Shown piece after piece: positions 50,805-59,501 of a DNA stretch of 64,000 nucleotides. This DNA comes from Treponema sp. GTDB taxonomy: Bacteria; Spirochaetota; Spirochaetia; Treponematales; Treponemataceae. The notes beneath the pieces were generated by a model. It did no database searches and had not been told where the DNA came from. It worked only from the letters and a program-made list of their open reading frames with translations. The translations under genes and the position numbers were made by a program. Location: contig JAEDCN010000010.1 of assembly GCA_016294105.1 (NCBI GenBank), positions 1-64,000 on the forward strand, written 5' to 3'. Position 1 is the first letter of the stretch. Every line of letters begins with the position of its first letter.

Positions 50805-51452
50805 ATGGATACTTCAAAATCAACCGGAAAATCAGTGCTGTTGGCTCCCTCCCTTCTTTCTGCCGATTTTTTCTCCTTGGAAAAATCCTTCAAATACATG
50901 GAAGAGAAGGGGGCGGATTGGGTTCATATCGATGTGATGGACGGAACCTTTGTTCCCCAGATTACCTTTGGTCAGCCCATTGTAAAGTCTCTGCGTCCCC
51001 ATTCCTCTTTGCCCTTTGATGTGCATCTTATGGTGGAGCATCCTGAAACCCAGATAGAAAGCTTTGCTGCTGCCGGTGCCGACTATATCACCATCCATTG
51101 GGAGGCTACAGTCCATCACCATCGTGTTATGGCTGCTATTCACCAGCTGGGAAAAAAGGCTGGAATTTCCATTGTGCCTTCAATCCCCGTCAGTGCCATA
51201 GAAGAAATCCTGCCCTACGTGGACTTGGTGCTTGTTATGACCGTAAATCCCGGTTTTGGCGGACAGGAGTTCATTCCTCGTGCTGCAGAAAAGATTGCTC
51301 TCTTGAAAAAACTTCGGGAGGAATATGGCTACAACTATTTGATTTCTGTAGATGGTGGAATAAATACAGAAACCGCAGGTTTTGTAATTGACAAAGGTGC
51401 CGATATATTAGTATCAGGATCATCCTTTTTTAGCGGATCCTTGGTTCTGTGA
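50805..51452 (+). CDS. rpe: Ribulose-phosphate 3-epimerase
   Basis: About 215 residues; a TIM barrel that interconverts ribulose 5-phosphate and xylulose 5-phosphate in the pentose phosphate pathway. Motifs: LLAPSLLSADFF, VHIDVMDGTFVPQITFG (metal His and Asp), VHLMVEHPE, MTVNPGFGGQEFIP and SVDGGINTE (second catalytic Asp). I start at the ATG opening MDTSKSTGK; the ORF is open to 50709, but the extra 32 residues are hydrophobic and without homology. The ribosome-binding site is weak. A gene for a secreted TPR protein follows after 30 bases. Confidence 0.95.
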   Translation: MDTSKSTGKSVLLAPSLLSADFFSLEKSFKYMEEKGADWVHIDVMDGTFVPQITFGQPIVKSLRPHSSLPFDVHLMVEHPETQIESFAAAGADYITIHWEATVHHHRVMAAIHQLGKKAGISIVPSIPVSAIEEILPYVDLVLVMTVNPGFGGQEFIPRAAEKIALLKKLREEYGYNYLISVDGGINTETAGFVIDKGADILVSGSSFFSGSLVL

Positions 51453-51482
51453 TTTTTTTTTTTGGAGATAAAGTACCTGACA

Positions 51483-52559
51483 ATGAAAAGAGGAATATTT
51501 TTAGCCATATTGTTGTGTCTGCTGTTTTGCGTGCCCCAGGGTGTCCTTGTGGCAAATGAGGCTGACGGGCAAAATCTTTCCATGCTGCAAGGGTACGAGG
51601 CATTCCGTAATGGGGATTGGGTTTCCGCATTGTTTTTTCTTCGGAAGGCTGTAGGTTCTGGAGCCACCACGGAGGAGACTTGGTACCTGCTGATTTTGTC
51701 TGAAATGTACAGTCAGGAATATGAGGCTGCAATTCAGGATTGCCAGCATTATATGGCTCAGTATCCTGAGGGGGGATTCTATCCTTTAGTGGAATACCAG
51801 TATGGTCGTTCTCTATATTGCTCCGGCAAATATCAGGATGCCATATCCCAGTTTACCGATTTTTGCCACAGCTATCCTGACAGTGAGTTTTATCCTTCCG
51901 CCCTCTTTTTTATCGCAGAGTCTTTCTTCAATGAATATAATTACAGCTCCGCCAAGGTACTGTACCAGCGACTGGTGGATGATTATCCTTTGGCAGAGCG
52001 TTCTCCAGAGGCCAAAGACCGGCTGAGAATTATTGGCCAGGTGGAGCGGGAAGAAAAATTGCTCTACTTGTTGCGAGTGACTGGAGAGGAATATCTTGCC
52101 GCAAAGGAAGATTACGAAAAACAGCTTCGGAAGTACCAGTCTGAGGATTCCATGGGACTGCAGGACCAGCTTTCCAAAAGCTTTTCCGATATGCGGGCAA
52201 TGCAGTCCACTGTAGATGAGCTGCAGTATCGTAATGATGAGCAGTCTCGTCGTATAGCACAATTAGAGGAAGAAAAGAAGTTGCTGGAGATTTCTGCCAG
52301 TGAGGCCCGTCGTTTGGCTTCGGATATTGCTACTGCAAGTCAGGCATTCAGCAACACAGCGGTTTCCGAAAAGCCAGCCCCAGAAGAGCCTGTTTCAAAG
52401 GAACAAGTTTCCCAGGCAACACCCCAAGTAAACGAGAGTGCTGTGCGGGAAACGGTTTCTGGCACAGCTGCACGGTATCCTGAGCTTGAGTCCTTGCGGG
52501 AAAAGGTTGAGGAATTACAGCGATTGCTGGAGGAACGTTCCATCAAGGGAGAAAACTAA
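51483..52559 (+). CDS. Secreted TPR/coiled-coil protein (YbgF/BamD-like pattern)
   Basis: About 358 residues with a signal peptide (MKRGIFLAILLCLLFCVPQG). Residues 40-190 hold TPR-type repeats in the extended YbgF/BamD style: YQDAISQFTDFCHSYPDSEF, PSALFFIAESFFNEYNYSSA and AKVLYQRLVDDYPLAER. Residues 220-290 form a coiled coil, followed by a Pro/Glu/Val-rich linker and a final short coiled coil. The preferred ATG lies 15 bases after GGAG, a long spacing; an in-frame TTG at 51462 overlaps that site. It overlaps the next gene by one base (TAATG). Role unknown, probably envelope. Confidence 0.75.
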   Translation: MKRGIFLAILLCLLFCVPQGVLVANEADGQNLSMLQGYEAFRNGDWVSALFFLRKAVGSGATTEETWYLLILSEMYSQEYEAAIQDCQHYMAQYPEGGFYPLVEYQYGRSLYCSGKYQDAISQFTDFCHSYPDSEFYPSALFFIAESFFNEYNYSSAKVLYQRLVDDYPLAERSPEAKDRLRIIGQVEREEKLLYLLRVTGEEYLAAKEDYEKQLRKYQSEDSMGLQDQLSKSFSDMRAMQSTVDELQYRNDEQSRRIAQLEEEKKLLEISASEARRLASDIATASQAFSNTAVSEKPAPEEPVSKEQVSQATPQVNESAVRETVSGTAARYPELESLREKVEELQRLLEERSIKGEN

Positions 52560-53635
52560 TGAGAAGGCTACAATTTATTTCATTTGTATTGATTCTTTTT
52601 ACCGTCATGGCTTTTGCTCCAGCTACCACACTGGATAAGCGGCTGGGAGACTTTGTGCTTCAGGTTTCTGACGATGTAGGTGCCTTCAATATTCGCTATG
52701 CCCCTGAAAAATCAAGCTCCTCCACCAATTTCTTCGTTTCCCACAACGATTATGCCACCACTTATTTCAGTGTGTTGGTGGATGATACCGCCTATCAGTT
52801 GCGCCGTGGTTCTATCTCGTCTATCCAGCTTGTGGATCAAAATGATGGAGCAGGCCTTGTTTTTAAGATTCGGGACAAGCTAAACGTAGCAGTGAATTTA
52901 ACCCCTGTTGCCGATGTAACAAGTTCTGGACAGGGAGCTGTAAAGGTAGAGGTGGTGTTGGAGAATATTTCTTCCACAACCTTGAATGTGGCTCTGAAAG
53001 GGATTTTTGATACGATTTTGGGAGAAAATTCCGGGGTGCATTTTGTAACCGCCCGCTATCCCTACGTCAGCACCGAAGCAAGTTTCTCTGATATGGAGCA
53101 GCTGCAGTGGGTTCGTTCCTCCAATGGAAATGAATCCATCCAATTTCTCTTTGAAGGCAACGGAATTTCTAGCCCCAAGATGGTGGTTTTGGCTAACAAG
53201 GACGTAGTCACCAGTGATAGCTGGATGCCCATCATCAAGACGGGAAGAACCTTCAATTCTGTATTTTCATACAATAACTCAGCCATTTGTGCCCTGTGGG
53301 ATAAGATGTCCTTAACCCCATCTACTAAGGGGTCTGTCACCTTCTATATTACCTTGGCTTCCAAGGCAAAAATTCCTCCTACGGCAAGCTTTCTAGGACC
53401 AAAGCAGGGGGCTGGTAATTTGACAGATGGGGATAAAATTCTCTACACTGATGAGTATGGAGTTGTCTATACCGTGGGAGATATTACCGACAGTATGCTG
53501 AACATGCAGTATATCAATGATTTGTTAGACAGAATCAGAAACCTGGAGGAAGACCCAGCTCATATCGATAGGAATGAGCTCTTGCGTCTCAATGCGGAAC
53601 TGGATGCTATTTTGGAAAAAGTAAGGCGGCTTTAG
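52559..53635 (+). CDS. Secreted protein of unknown function
   Basis: A 358-residue protein with a signal peptide (residues 1-24, FISFVLILFTVMAFAPATT). The body is beta-rich (VVLENISSTTLNVALKGIFD, FNSVFSYNNSAICALWDKMS), and the last 40 residues form a helix (NDLLDRIRNLEEDPAHIDRN). I do not recognise the family. It starts one base into the previous stop and ends two bases before the next start, so the three genes 51483-54747 form one operon of periplasmic and membrane proteins. Confidence 0.75.
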   Translation: MRRLQFISFVLILFTVMAFAPATTLDKRLGDFVLQVSDDVGAFNIRYAPEKSSSSTNFFVSHNDYATTYFSVLVDDTAYQLRRGSISSIQLVDQNDGAGLVFKIRDKLNVAVNLTPVADVTSSGQGAVKVEVVLENISSTTLNVALKGIFDTILGENSGVHFVTARYPYVSTEASFSDMEQLQWVRSSNGNESIQFLFEGNGISSPKMVVLANKDVVTSDSWMPIIKTGRTFNSVFSYNNSAICALWDKMSLTPSTKGSVTFYITLASKAKIPPTASFLGPKQGAGNLTDGDKILYTDEYGVVYTVGDITDSMLNMQYINDLLDRIRNLEEDPAHIDRNELLRLNAELDAILEKVRRL

Positions 53636-53637
53636 GT

Positions 53638-54747
53638 ATGTCCAAAGCTGCTGGACCTCTTAAAATTGCTAGAAAACTTCTCCGTGCCAGAAAATTCTTC
53701 AATGTCATCACATTGTTGGAGCAGCATGAGGATGAGTACAGGGATAGTATCGATTTTTATTATTATCTCGGTACAGCATGTTTGTATCAGGACGATAGGG
53801 CTGGTGCAAACAGCTATTTTGATGCCGCCAGAAGGCTTACTGTCTCTGACCAGCGGATTATCCTTGCCCAAGCGGCCTTGTTCCTCCGGCGGGGTGAAAC
53901 GGATCGAGCCATAAATTATTACCTTGATGTGCTTGATATAGAGCCAAAGAATAAGATTGCTCTCAAAGCTTTGGATGTCATCGAGCAAAAGTCAAAAAGT
54001 ACGGAATTGCTTCACGAATTTATTTCTGGTGGGGGAGCAAAAAAATTTTATCCTTCCTTGGGAATCCATCCCTTTGTGAAATTCCTTTTAGTGCTGGTGT
54101 CCGTGCTGCTGGTGGGATATGCAGGTTTTCTTACGGCTCAGTTTTATAGCTTGTCTCATCCTGTCCAACCACGGGCTGATTTGTCTGCCTTTGCTTTGTC
54201 TGTGGATCAGCGGAACAATGCACTTCAGGAGGATTTGTCTGGGGAGGCATATCACTACATTATGAATGCCCGTCAGGTGAATGAAACCTATGATGCGGCT
54301 CGTAGCTTATTCCAGCAGCATCGTGACAATGCGGCTCAAATCGAAATCAATAGAATTCTTCATTCCAATGCCTCCACCGCCATTAAGCAGAATGTTCGTA
54401 TGCTGATGGACTACCTACAGGAGCCCACCTTTGATTCCTTTACCGACAATATTTCCTATCTACAGGTTATAAAGGAACCTCATCTGTACGTGGATTGTTG
54501 GGTGGTTTGGAAGGGACGGATTACCAATGCCCAGTCCAGTAACGAGGGTTTTACCTGTGATTTGCTGGTGGGCTACGAGAATTTACAACGGGTGGAAGGA
54601 ATAGTTCCTCTGGTGTTTCAGCAGGCCATGGATATTGATGCCACCCTGCCGCTACAGGTGCTTGGCCGAATCGGTGTGCGGGAAGATGGCAAGCTGTTCA
54701 TTCAGGGAAAGTCCGTGTACCAGCCCAGAGACGGCAGTTCCTTGTAA
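53638..54747 (+). CDS. TPR protein with internal membrane helix
   Basis: A 369-residue protein. Residues 1-120 form three TPRs facing the cytoplasm (ARKFFNVITLLEQHEDEYRD, SIDFYYYLGTACLYQDDRAG, RGETDRAINYYLDVLDIEPK); one membrane helix lies near 143-166 (FVKFLLVLVSVLLVGYAGFL); the rest, helical then beta-rich, would be periplasmic. It shares the operon of the two secreted proteins before it and could anchor them to the inner membrane. No known family. Confidence 0.75.
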   Translation: MSKAAGPLKIARKLLRARKFFNVITLLEQHEDEYRDSIDFYYYLGTACLYQDDRAGANSYFDAARRLTVSDQRIILAQAALFLRRGETDRAINYYLDVLDIEPKNKIALKALDVIEQKSKSTELLHEFISGGGAKKFYPSLGIHPFVKFLLVLVSVLLVGYAGFLTAQFYSLSHPVQPRADLSAFALSVDQRNNALQEDLSGEAYHYIMNARQVNETYDAARSLFQQHRDNAAQIEINRILHSNASTAIKQNVRMLMDYLQEPTFDSFTDNISYLQVIKEPHLYVDCWVVWKGRITNAQSSNEGFTCDLLVGYENLQRVEGIVPLVFQQAMDIDATLPLQVLGRIGVREDGKLFIQGKSVYQPRDGSSL

Positions 54748-54817
54748 GTTTTTTCTAAATCCAGTATCCTTTCTCTAGTTGAGTTTATCTGAAAAAAATA
54801 AATTTTTTTCTTAAAAA

Positions 54818-54849
54818 TTGCACGAAAACCAACTGTTCACACCTATAAT
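54818..54849 (+). promoter_or_regulatory. Possible recA promoter
   Basis: TATAAT at 54844-54849 with TTGCAC at 54818-54823, a spacing of 20 bp that is longer than usual. GGGAGG for recA lies right after. No LexA-type operator is seen. Confidence 0.45.
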
Positions 54850-54870
54850 ATATACGGGAGGAAAATAAAG

Positions 54871-56067
54871 GTGGCTAAAATGGCTGTAGAAATGAATGCT
54901 CCGGCTGATATGTCGGAAAAAATGAAGGCTTTGGAGGCAGCACGCCTGCAGATTGAAAAGCAGTTTGGTTCAGGTTCCTTGATGAAGCTGGGAACAAGTA
55001 CCGATGCCTCCGGTGTAGAGGTGGTTCCCTCTGGTTCAATTCTTTTGGACGAGGCTTTGGGTGTGGGTGGTTATCCCAAGGGACGTATTATCGAAATGTA
55101 CGGCCCTGAATCTTCTGGAAAGACAACCTTGGCCCTGCACGCCATTGCAGAGGCTCAGAAAATGGGTGGCATTGCAGCCTTTATCGATGCAGAGCATGCC
55201 CTGGATCCTGTGTATGCAAAGAATCTTGGAGTAAATATTGACGAATTGTGGGTTTCCCAGCCAGATACTGGAGAGCAGGCACTGGAAATTGCAGAAAGCC
55301 TGGTACGGTCTGGAGCGGTGGACATCATCGTTGTGGACTCTGTAGCAGCCCTTACTCCCCAGGCTGAAATTGAAGGCGACATGGGAGATTCTCACATGGG
55401 GCTGCAGGCTCGCCTTATGAGCCAGGCTCTGCGAAAGCTTACCGCCATCATCGGCAAGTCAAAGTGTATCCTGGTGTTCATCAACCAGATTCGTATGAAA
55501 ATCGGTGTTATGTTCGGTAATCCTGAAACTACCACTGGTGGTAATGCCCTTAAGTTTTATTCATCTATCCGTTTGGAGATTCGCCGTATTGAATCCATCG
55601 ATGCCAAGGGAGCCGATGAAGCAGTGGGAAATCGCGTCCGAGTAAAGATTGTCAAGAACAAGGTTGCTCCTCCTTTCAGAAAAGTAGAGCTGGACATTTA
55701 CTTTGGAAAGGGAGTGTCCGCCATGTCCAGTTTGTTGGACGGTGCGGTAAAGTATGGCCTCATCGACAAGAAGGGTGCCTGGTATACCACCGAAACAGAG
55801 AAGGTGGGACAGGGTAGGGAAAATGCCCTTGCTTTCTTGGAGCAGAATCCAGACTTTACTAGGGATATTGAGATTAAGCTGCGGGAAAAGATGTTCCCTG
55901 GTCAGCAGCTGAAGAATAAGGATGAAAAAGAAGGAAAGGCCAAGGCTGGAAAAGCTCCTTCTAGTGCCGCTCCAGCAGACAAAGCCAAAGCTGTAGAGGT
56001 TGAGGCTCCTGGAGCTGCGGGAAATTCCGCAGGGGCGGTTCCTCCTATTCCTGATGAGCTGTTCTAG
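54871..56067 (+). CDS. recA: Recombinase RecA
   Basis: A 398-residue RecA, the strand-exchange protein of homologous recombination. Motifs: Walker A GPESSGKTT, Walker B VDIIVVDSVAAL, L1 loop GDSHMGLQARLMSQALRKLT, and L2 with FGNPETTTGGNALKFYSS. The C-terminus after residue 345 is an extended K/E/A-rich tail with GAGAVP-like repeats, ending PPIPDELF; such acidic tails modulate RecA. The start is a GTG 9 bases after GGGAGG. folK follows one base after the stop. Confidence 0.98.
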   Translation: MAKMAVEMNAPADMSEKMKALEAARLQIEKQFGSGSLMKLGTSTDASGVEVVPSGSILLDEALGVGGYPKGRIIEMYGPESSGKTTLALHAIAEAQKMGGIAAFIDAEHALDPVYAKNLGVNIDELWVSQPDTGEQALEIAESLVRSGAVDIIVVDSVAALTPQAEIEGDMGDSHMGLQARLMSQALRKLTAIIGKSKCILVFINQIRMKIGVMFGNPETTTGGNALKFYSSIRLEIRRIESIDAKGADEAVGNRVRVKIVKNKVAPPFRKVELDIYFGKGVSAMSSLLDGAVKYGLIDKKGAWYTTETEKVGQGRENALAFLEQNPDFTRDIEIKLREKMFPGQQLKNKDEKEGKAKAGKAPSSAAPADKAKAVEVEAPGAAGNSAGAVPPIPDELF

Positions 56068-56068
56068 G

Positions 56069-56578
56069 ATGGATATGGAATCAACAATAGTGGTTCTGGG
56101 GCTGGGGTCAAACCGTAGCTTCCAGAACCAAACTCCTTGCCAGCTGCTGGAATCTGCCTGCCACCTGCTTTCTCAAAAAATCATGGATTTAAAGGCTTCC
56201 AGCCTGTATCGTACTGCTCCCCTGTATTATCAGAACCAAGAGGATTTTTTCAACATGGTGGTGGCAGGTCGCTTTGCTGGCAGTCCTCGTGAGCTATTGA
56301 CTTTTACCCAGCAGGTAGAAGCCCAGCTGGGGCGGGACAGAAGCAGGGAGATTTTCAAAGGTCCCCGTTCCCTAGACATCGACATAGAGCTTTTTGGTAG
56401 CCAGCGGGTGGAAGATCCAGATTTAATCATTCCCCATCCCGGGCTTACCGAACGAGCCTTTGTCTTGGTGCCCATGCTTGAAGTTTTTTTTCAGAATGCC
56501 GATTTAAGTATAAACAAGTCCTTTTACAGCGAATGCTTGGAATCCCTTTCTCATCAGGAGATTGTTAAGGTTCAGTAG
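56069..56578 (+). CDS. folK: Hydroxymethyl-dihydropterin pyrophosphokinase FolK
   Basis: About 169 residues. FolK transfers pyrophosphate from ATP to 6-hydroxymethyl-7,8-dihydropterin in folate synthesis. The motifs are LGLGSNRSF, LYRTAPLYYQNQEDFFNMVV and GPRSLDIDIELF (the two metal aspartates), then IIPHPGLTERAFVLVPM. The start is the ATG one base after the recA stop; the open frame to 56000 lies inside recA. Other folate genes are not in view. Confidence 0.93.
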   Translation: MDMESTIVVLGLGSNRSFQNQTPCQLLESACHLLSQKIMDLKASSLYRTAPLYYQNQEDFFNMVVAGRFAGSPRELLTFTQQVEAQLGRDRSREIFKGPRSLDIDIELFGSQRVEDPDLIIPHPGLTERAFVLVPMLEVFFQNADLSINKSFYSECLESLSHQEIVKVQ

Positions 56579-56604
56579 TATTCCGACTTGTTCAGGAGGA
56601 ATGA

Positions 56605-57393
56605 ATGAATCAAGCAGTTTGTACCCCATCGGTAGACACCCTGTTGACAAATGAAAATCAAGACAAGGACGGAAGAACCTTTACCCTCAATGACTTTGAC
56701 GGTCCACTGGATGTACTTCTCTTTCTTATTAAAAAGAACGAGGTAAATATCTACGACATTCCCATCGGTCAGATTACCGAGCAATTCCTTGAGTACCTTG
56801 ACTTTGCCGTAACTCCTGACTTGGAAAACTTGACGGATTTTTATTCCATGGCTTCCGATTTATTGTACATCAAGTCACGAATGCTGCTGCCCGTGGAAAT
56901 TTCCTTTGGAGAAGAGGAGTTGGAAGATCCCCGTCAAGAATTGGTGGAAAAACTGATTGAATATCAGAAGTTCAAGAAATTGTCCGCCCTCATGGAAGAA
57001 AAGGAAGATGAGGCAGATTGGAGCTTTGAACGCAGAAAAATCCAACGTCTCCTTCCTTTTGAAGAAGAAAATGTGTGGGAAAAGCTTGATACCTGGGACT
57101 TGTTGCAGGATATGCAGAAAATTTTTAGAAATCTGGTATCCTCCTATTCAGCTGAAAAGATTCTTGACCTGTACGAAGAAATTTCTGTAAACGAAAAGGT
57201 TACCCTGATGAATGAGCTTTTTGACCAGCGGGGAGAGTGCTTCTTTACAGATTTAATTACACGAAAAGGAAATGTCCTTGATGTTGTCTGTGCCTTTATG
57301 GCAATTCTGGAGGCGGTAAAATTCAAGGTTGCCTGCATCTACCAGAACAAGATGTTTGGCGACATTAAGATTTGCCCCTACAAGGCAGCATAG
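56605..57393 (+). CDS. scpA: Segregation and condensation protein A
   Basis: A 262-residue ScpA (kleisin) of the SMC-ScpAB condensin. The N-terminal DFDGPLDVLLFLIKKNEVNI, then YDIPIGQITEQFLEYLD and ASDLLYIKSRMLLPVE, are diagnostic; the C-terminal winged helix contacts the SMC head. GGAGG precedes the ATG. scpB starts immediately after, with the stop and start one base apart. Confidence 0.95.
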   Translation: MNQAVCTPSVDTLLTNENQDKDGRTFTLNDFDGPLDVLLFLIKKNEVNIYDIPIGQITEQFLEYLDFAVTPDLENLTDFYSMASDLLYIKSRMLLPVEISFGEEELEDPRQELVEKLIEYQKFKKLSALMEEKEDEADWSFERRKIQRLLPFEEENVWEKLDTWDLLQDMQKIFRNLVSSYSAEKILDLYEEISVNEKVTLMNELFDQRGECFFTDLITRKGNVLDVVCAFMAILEAVKFKVACIYQNKMFGDIKICPYKAA

Positions 57394-57394
57394 T

Positions 57395-57943
57395 ATGATG
57401 GAGATTCAATTGGAAAAGGAAACTGGTCTTATAGAAGCAATTTTATTTTTGGAATCGGAGCCACAGAGCGAGCAGAATCTTGCTCGGATTTCTGAGTTTT
57501 CAGAGGATGTGGTAAAGCTTGTCTTGGAAAAATTGAAGGAAAAATATGCCGCAGAAGATTCAGGCATCGAGCTGGTACAAATTGGTGGCGGCTGGTCCCT
57601 GACTCCCAAAAAAGACCTGTGGAATTACTTGAAGGAGCGGTACGGCAAGAAAAACGAAGGAAAGCTTTCCCGGGCAGCCATGGAAACCTTGGCTATCATT
57701 GCCTATTCCCAGCCCATTACCCGTGCCGAAATTGAAGCCCTTCGTGGTGTTTCTGCAGACAACATGATTCGTATTCTGGTGGAGCGGAACCTTATCAAGG
57801 AGGTGGGCAGAAAGGATATTCCCGGAAAGCCCATCCAGTTCGGTACCACCAAGGATTTCCTGCAGCTGTTCCAATTAAACAGCATTGCAGATTTACCAAA
57901 ACTAGATGAAACAGAAAGCGAGAGGTTTGAACTTGCAAGATAA
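57395..57943 (+). CDS. scpB: Segregation and condensation protein B
   Basis: About 182 residues starting at the ATG after the scpA stop; the longer ORF from 57329 lies inside scpA. It is built of two winged helices, with LIEAILFLESEPQSEQNLAR and the signature LSRAAMETLAIIAYSQPITRAEIEALRG, then ERNLIKEVGRKDIPGKPIQF. It binds ScpA as a dimer. Its end overlaps the next gene slightly. Confidence 0.95.
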   Translation: MMEIQLEKETGLIEAILFLESEPQSEQNLARISEFSEDVVKLVLEKLKEKYAAEDSGIELVQIGGGWSLTPKKDLWNYLKERYGKKNEGKLSRAAMETLAIIAYSQPITRAEIEALRGVSADNMIRILVERNLIKEVGRKDIPGKPIQFGTTKDFLQLFQLNSIADLPKLDETESERFELAR

Positions 57944-58823
57944 CTCAGCCAGCAAATTTGTAAAGAAGAAGGCTGCTTCCCAAAGCCCAGCCACTCCTGC
58001 AGCTTCCTCAAATTCAAGGAATTCTTCTGGGTCAGATTTTTCCCAAGAAAAAAATTCTTTTTCAGAAAAATCATCTCAAACCAAGCCCACTACAGAGCCA
58101 GCTTCTGAGGCTGGAATGCGACTTCAGGTATTCCTTGCCCACAGCGGCATTGCAAGCCGCCGTGCCTGCGAAGCATTGATTGCCGAGGGGCGTGTTTCTG
58201 TAAACGGCACTGTAGTTACCACTCCTGGCACCAAGGTCTTGCCCACAGACAAGGTGCTTTTTGACGGCCAACCTGTAGTGGTGGAGTCAAAGAAACGATA
58301 TGTTTTGTTGAACAAGCCTGCAGGGTATGTTTGTTCCTTGGCAGACGAGAAGGGGCGTTCCACAGCGGCAGAGCTTTTGGCTCCCCACTTTAGCGAGCGA
58401 CTCTACAACGTGGGCCGTTTGGATATGTTCTCCCAGGGCTTGGTGCTTTTTACCAACGACGGAGATTTTGCCGCACGAGTGTCCCATCCCTCATCTCAAA
58501 TCGAAAAGGAATATGTGGTGGAAGCCACGGTACCCATTCCCCAGGAGCTAGTGGACAGGTTTTGTCGTGGTATCCGCATCGAAGGTGTGTTCTACCGCTG
58601 CCTAGAAGCCCGTCTGGTGCATCAGCGTCGCCTCATTGTGGTGTTGATAGAAGGCAAAAACCGAGAGATTCGCCGTGTCTTCGAGCATTTTGAAGTTCCC
58701 ATCAGGCGGCTTACCCGTGTTCGTATTGGTAACCTGAACATGGATTCTTTGGAAGAAGGCAAATACCGTGAGCTTGATGCTGCCCAGGTTGCAGGGCTCC
58801 TTGCATTATGCCAAGAAAATTAG
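57933..58823 (+). CDS. rRNA pseudouridine synthase, RluB/RsuA family
   Basis: About 296 residues if the TTG at 57933, which has AGAGG 7 bases upstream, is the start; an upstream in-frame ATG (57906) has no site. After a 50-residue low-complexity Ser/Lys/Asn tail comes an S4 RNA-binding domain (MRLQVFLAHSGIASRRACEA) and the catalytic domain with NVGRLDMFSQGLVLFTNDGD, whose aspartate attacks the uracil; then GKNREIRRVFEHF. These enzymes modify 23S or 16S rRNA. The gene lies between scpB and cmk, an order seen in many bacteria. Confidence 0.92.
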   Translation: MQDNSASKFVKKKAASQSPATPAASSNSRNSSGSDFSQEKNSFSEKSSQTKPTTEPASEAGMRLQVFLAHSGIASRRACEALIAEGRVSVNGTVVTTPGTKVLPTDKVLFDGQPVVVESKKRYVLLNKPAGYVCSLADEKGRSTAAELLAPHFSERLYNVGRLDMFSQGLVLFTNDGDFAARVSHPSSQIEKEYVVEATVPIPQELVDRFCRGIRIEGVFYRCLEARLVHQRRLIVVLIEGKNREIRRVFEHFEVPIRRLTRVRIGNLNMDSLEEGKYRELDAAQVAGLLALCQEN

Positions 58824-58859
58824 GTATAGTATACAAAGGTTAGATTAAAGGAGGCCATA

Positions 58860-59492
58860 ATGGTTGTGGCTATAGACGGCCCTGCTGGCTGTGGAAAAAG
58901 TACCATTGCAAAGATTATTGCAGACAAGCTGAACATCACTTTCTTGAATTCCGGCAGTTTTTATCGTGGAATCACGTTGTCATTGCTTCGTTCCGGGATT
59001 GACTTGGAAAATCATCAGGAAATCATTGCACATGCACAGAAGCTGGACATTGACTATGTGAACTCCCGGCTGGTTATCAATGGAGAGGATGTGGAGGATT
59101 CCCTCCATACCGACCAGGTGGATGCCCACACCGCCCAGGTTTCATCAATCATTCCCCTTCGGCACATCGTCAATGAGAAAATCCGCCACATTACCAAGTC
59201 CTTGAGTATAATTTGTGAGGGGCGGGACATGACCACCGTGGTATTCCCCGATGCGGAGCACAAGTTCTATCTTGACGCTTCCATCGATGTTCAGGCTCTC
59301 CGACGGTTTAAGCAGGGGGTCAGCAATCTTTCCTTGGAGGAAATCAAGGAAGGCATTCGCAAACGGGATGAAATAGACAAGGCAAAAGCTGAAGGAGCCC
59401 TTAAAATTGCTCCTGATGCCACATATATTGATACATCGGACTTGACGATTGAGCAGGTTTGTGAGATAATAATTCGTAAAATTCACAATTAA
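58860..59492 (+). CDS. cmk: Cytidylate kinase
   Basis: A 210-residue Cmk that phosphorylates CMP and dCMP. Motifs: AIDGPAGCGKSTIAK (P-loop), LNSGSFYRGITL (CMP site; the family usually reads DTGAMYR), SIICEGRDMTTVVFPDA and ALRRFKQGVSNLSLEEI. The NSGSFYR form is a departure from the common DTGA-YR. AAAGGAGG precedes the ATG. cmk next to rpsA is a conserved pair. Confidence 0.94.
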   Translation: MVVAIDGPAGCGKSTIAKIIADKLNITFLNSGSFYRGITLSLLRSGIDLENHQEIIAHAQKLDIDYVNSRLVINGEDVEDSLHTDQVDAHTAQVSSIIPLRHIVNEKIRHITKSLSIICEGRDMTTVVFPDAEHKFYLDASIDVQALRRFKQGVSNLSLEEIKEGIRKRDEIDKAKAEGALKIAPDATYIDTSDLTIEQVCEIIIRKIHN

Positions 59493-59501
59493 GGGTTTGT
59501 T

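Noticed and set aside
54800..54870. SOS box before recA
   Set aside because: GAA and GTTC occur, but with a spacing that fits neither the CTG-N10-CAG nor the GAAC-N4-GTTC operator.
57329..57394. Longer N-terminus for ScpB
   Set aside because: The extra residues lie inside scpA in another frame and do not resemble ScpB.
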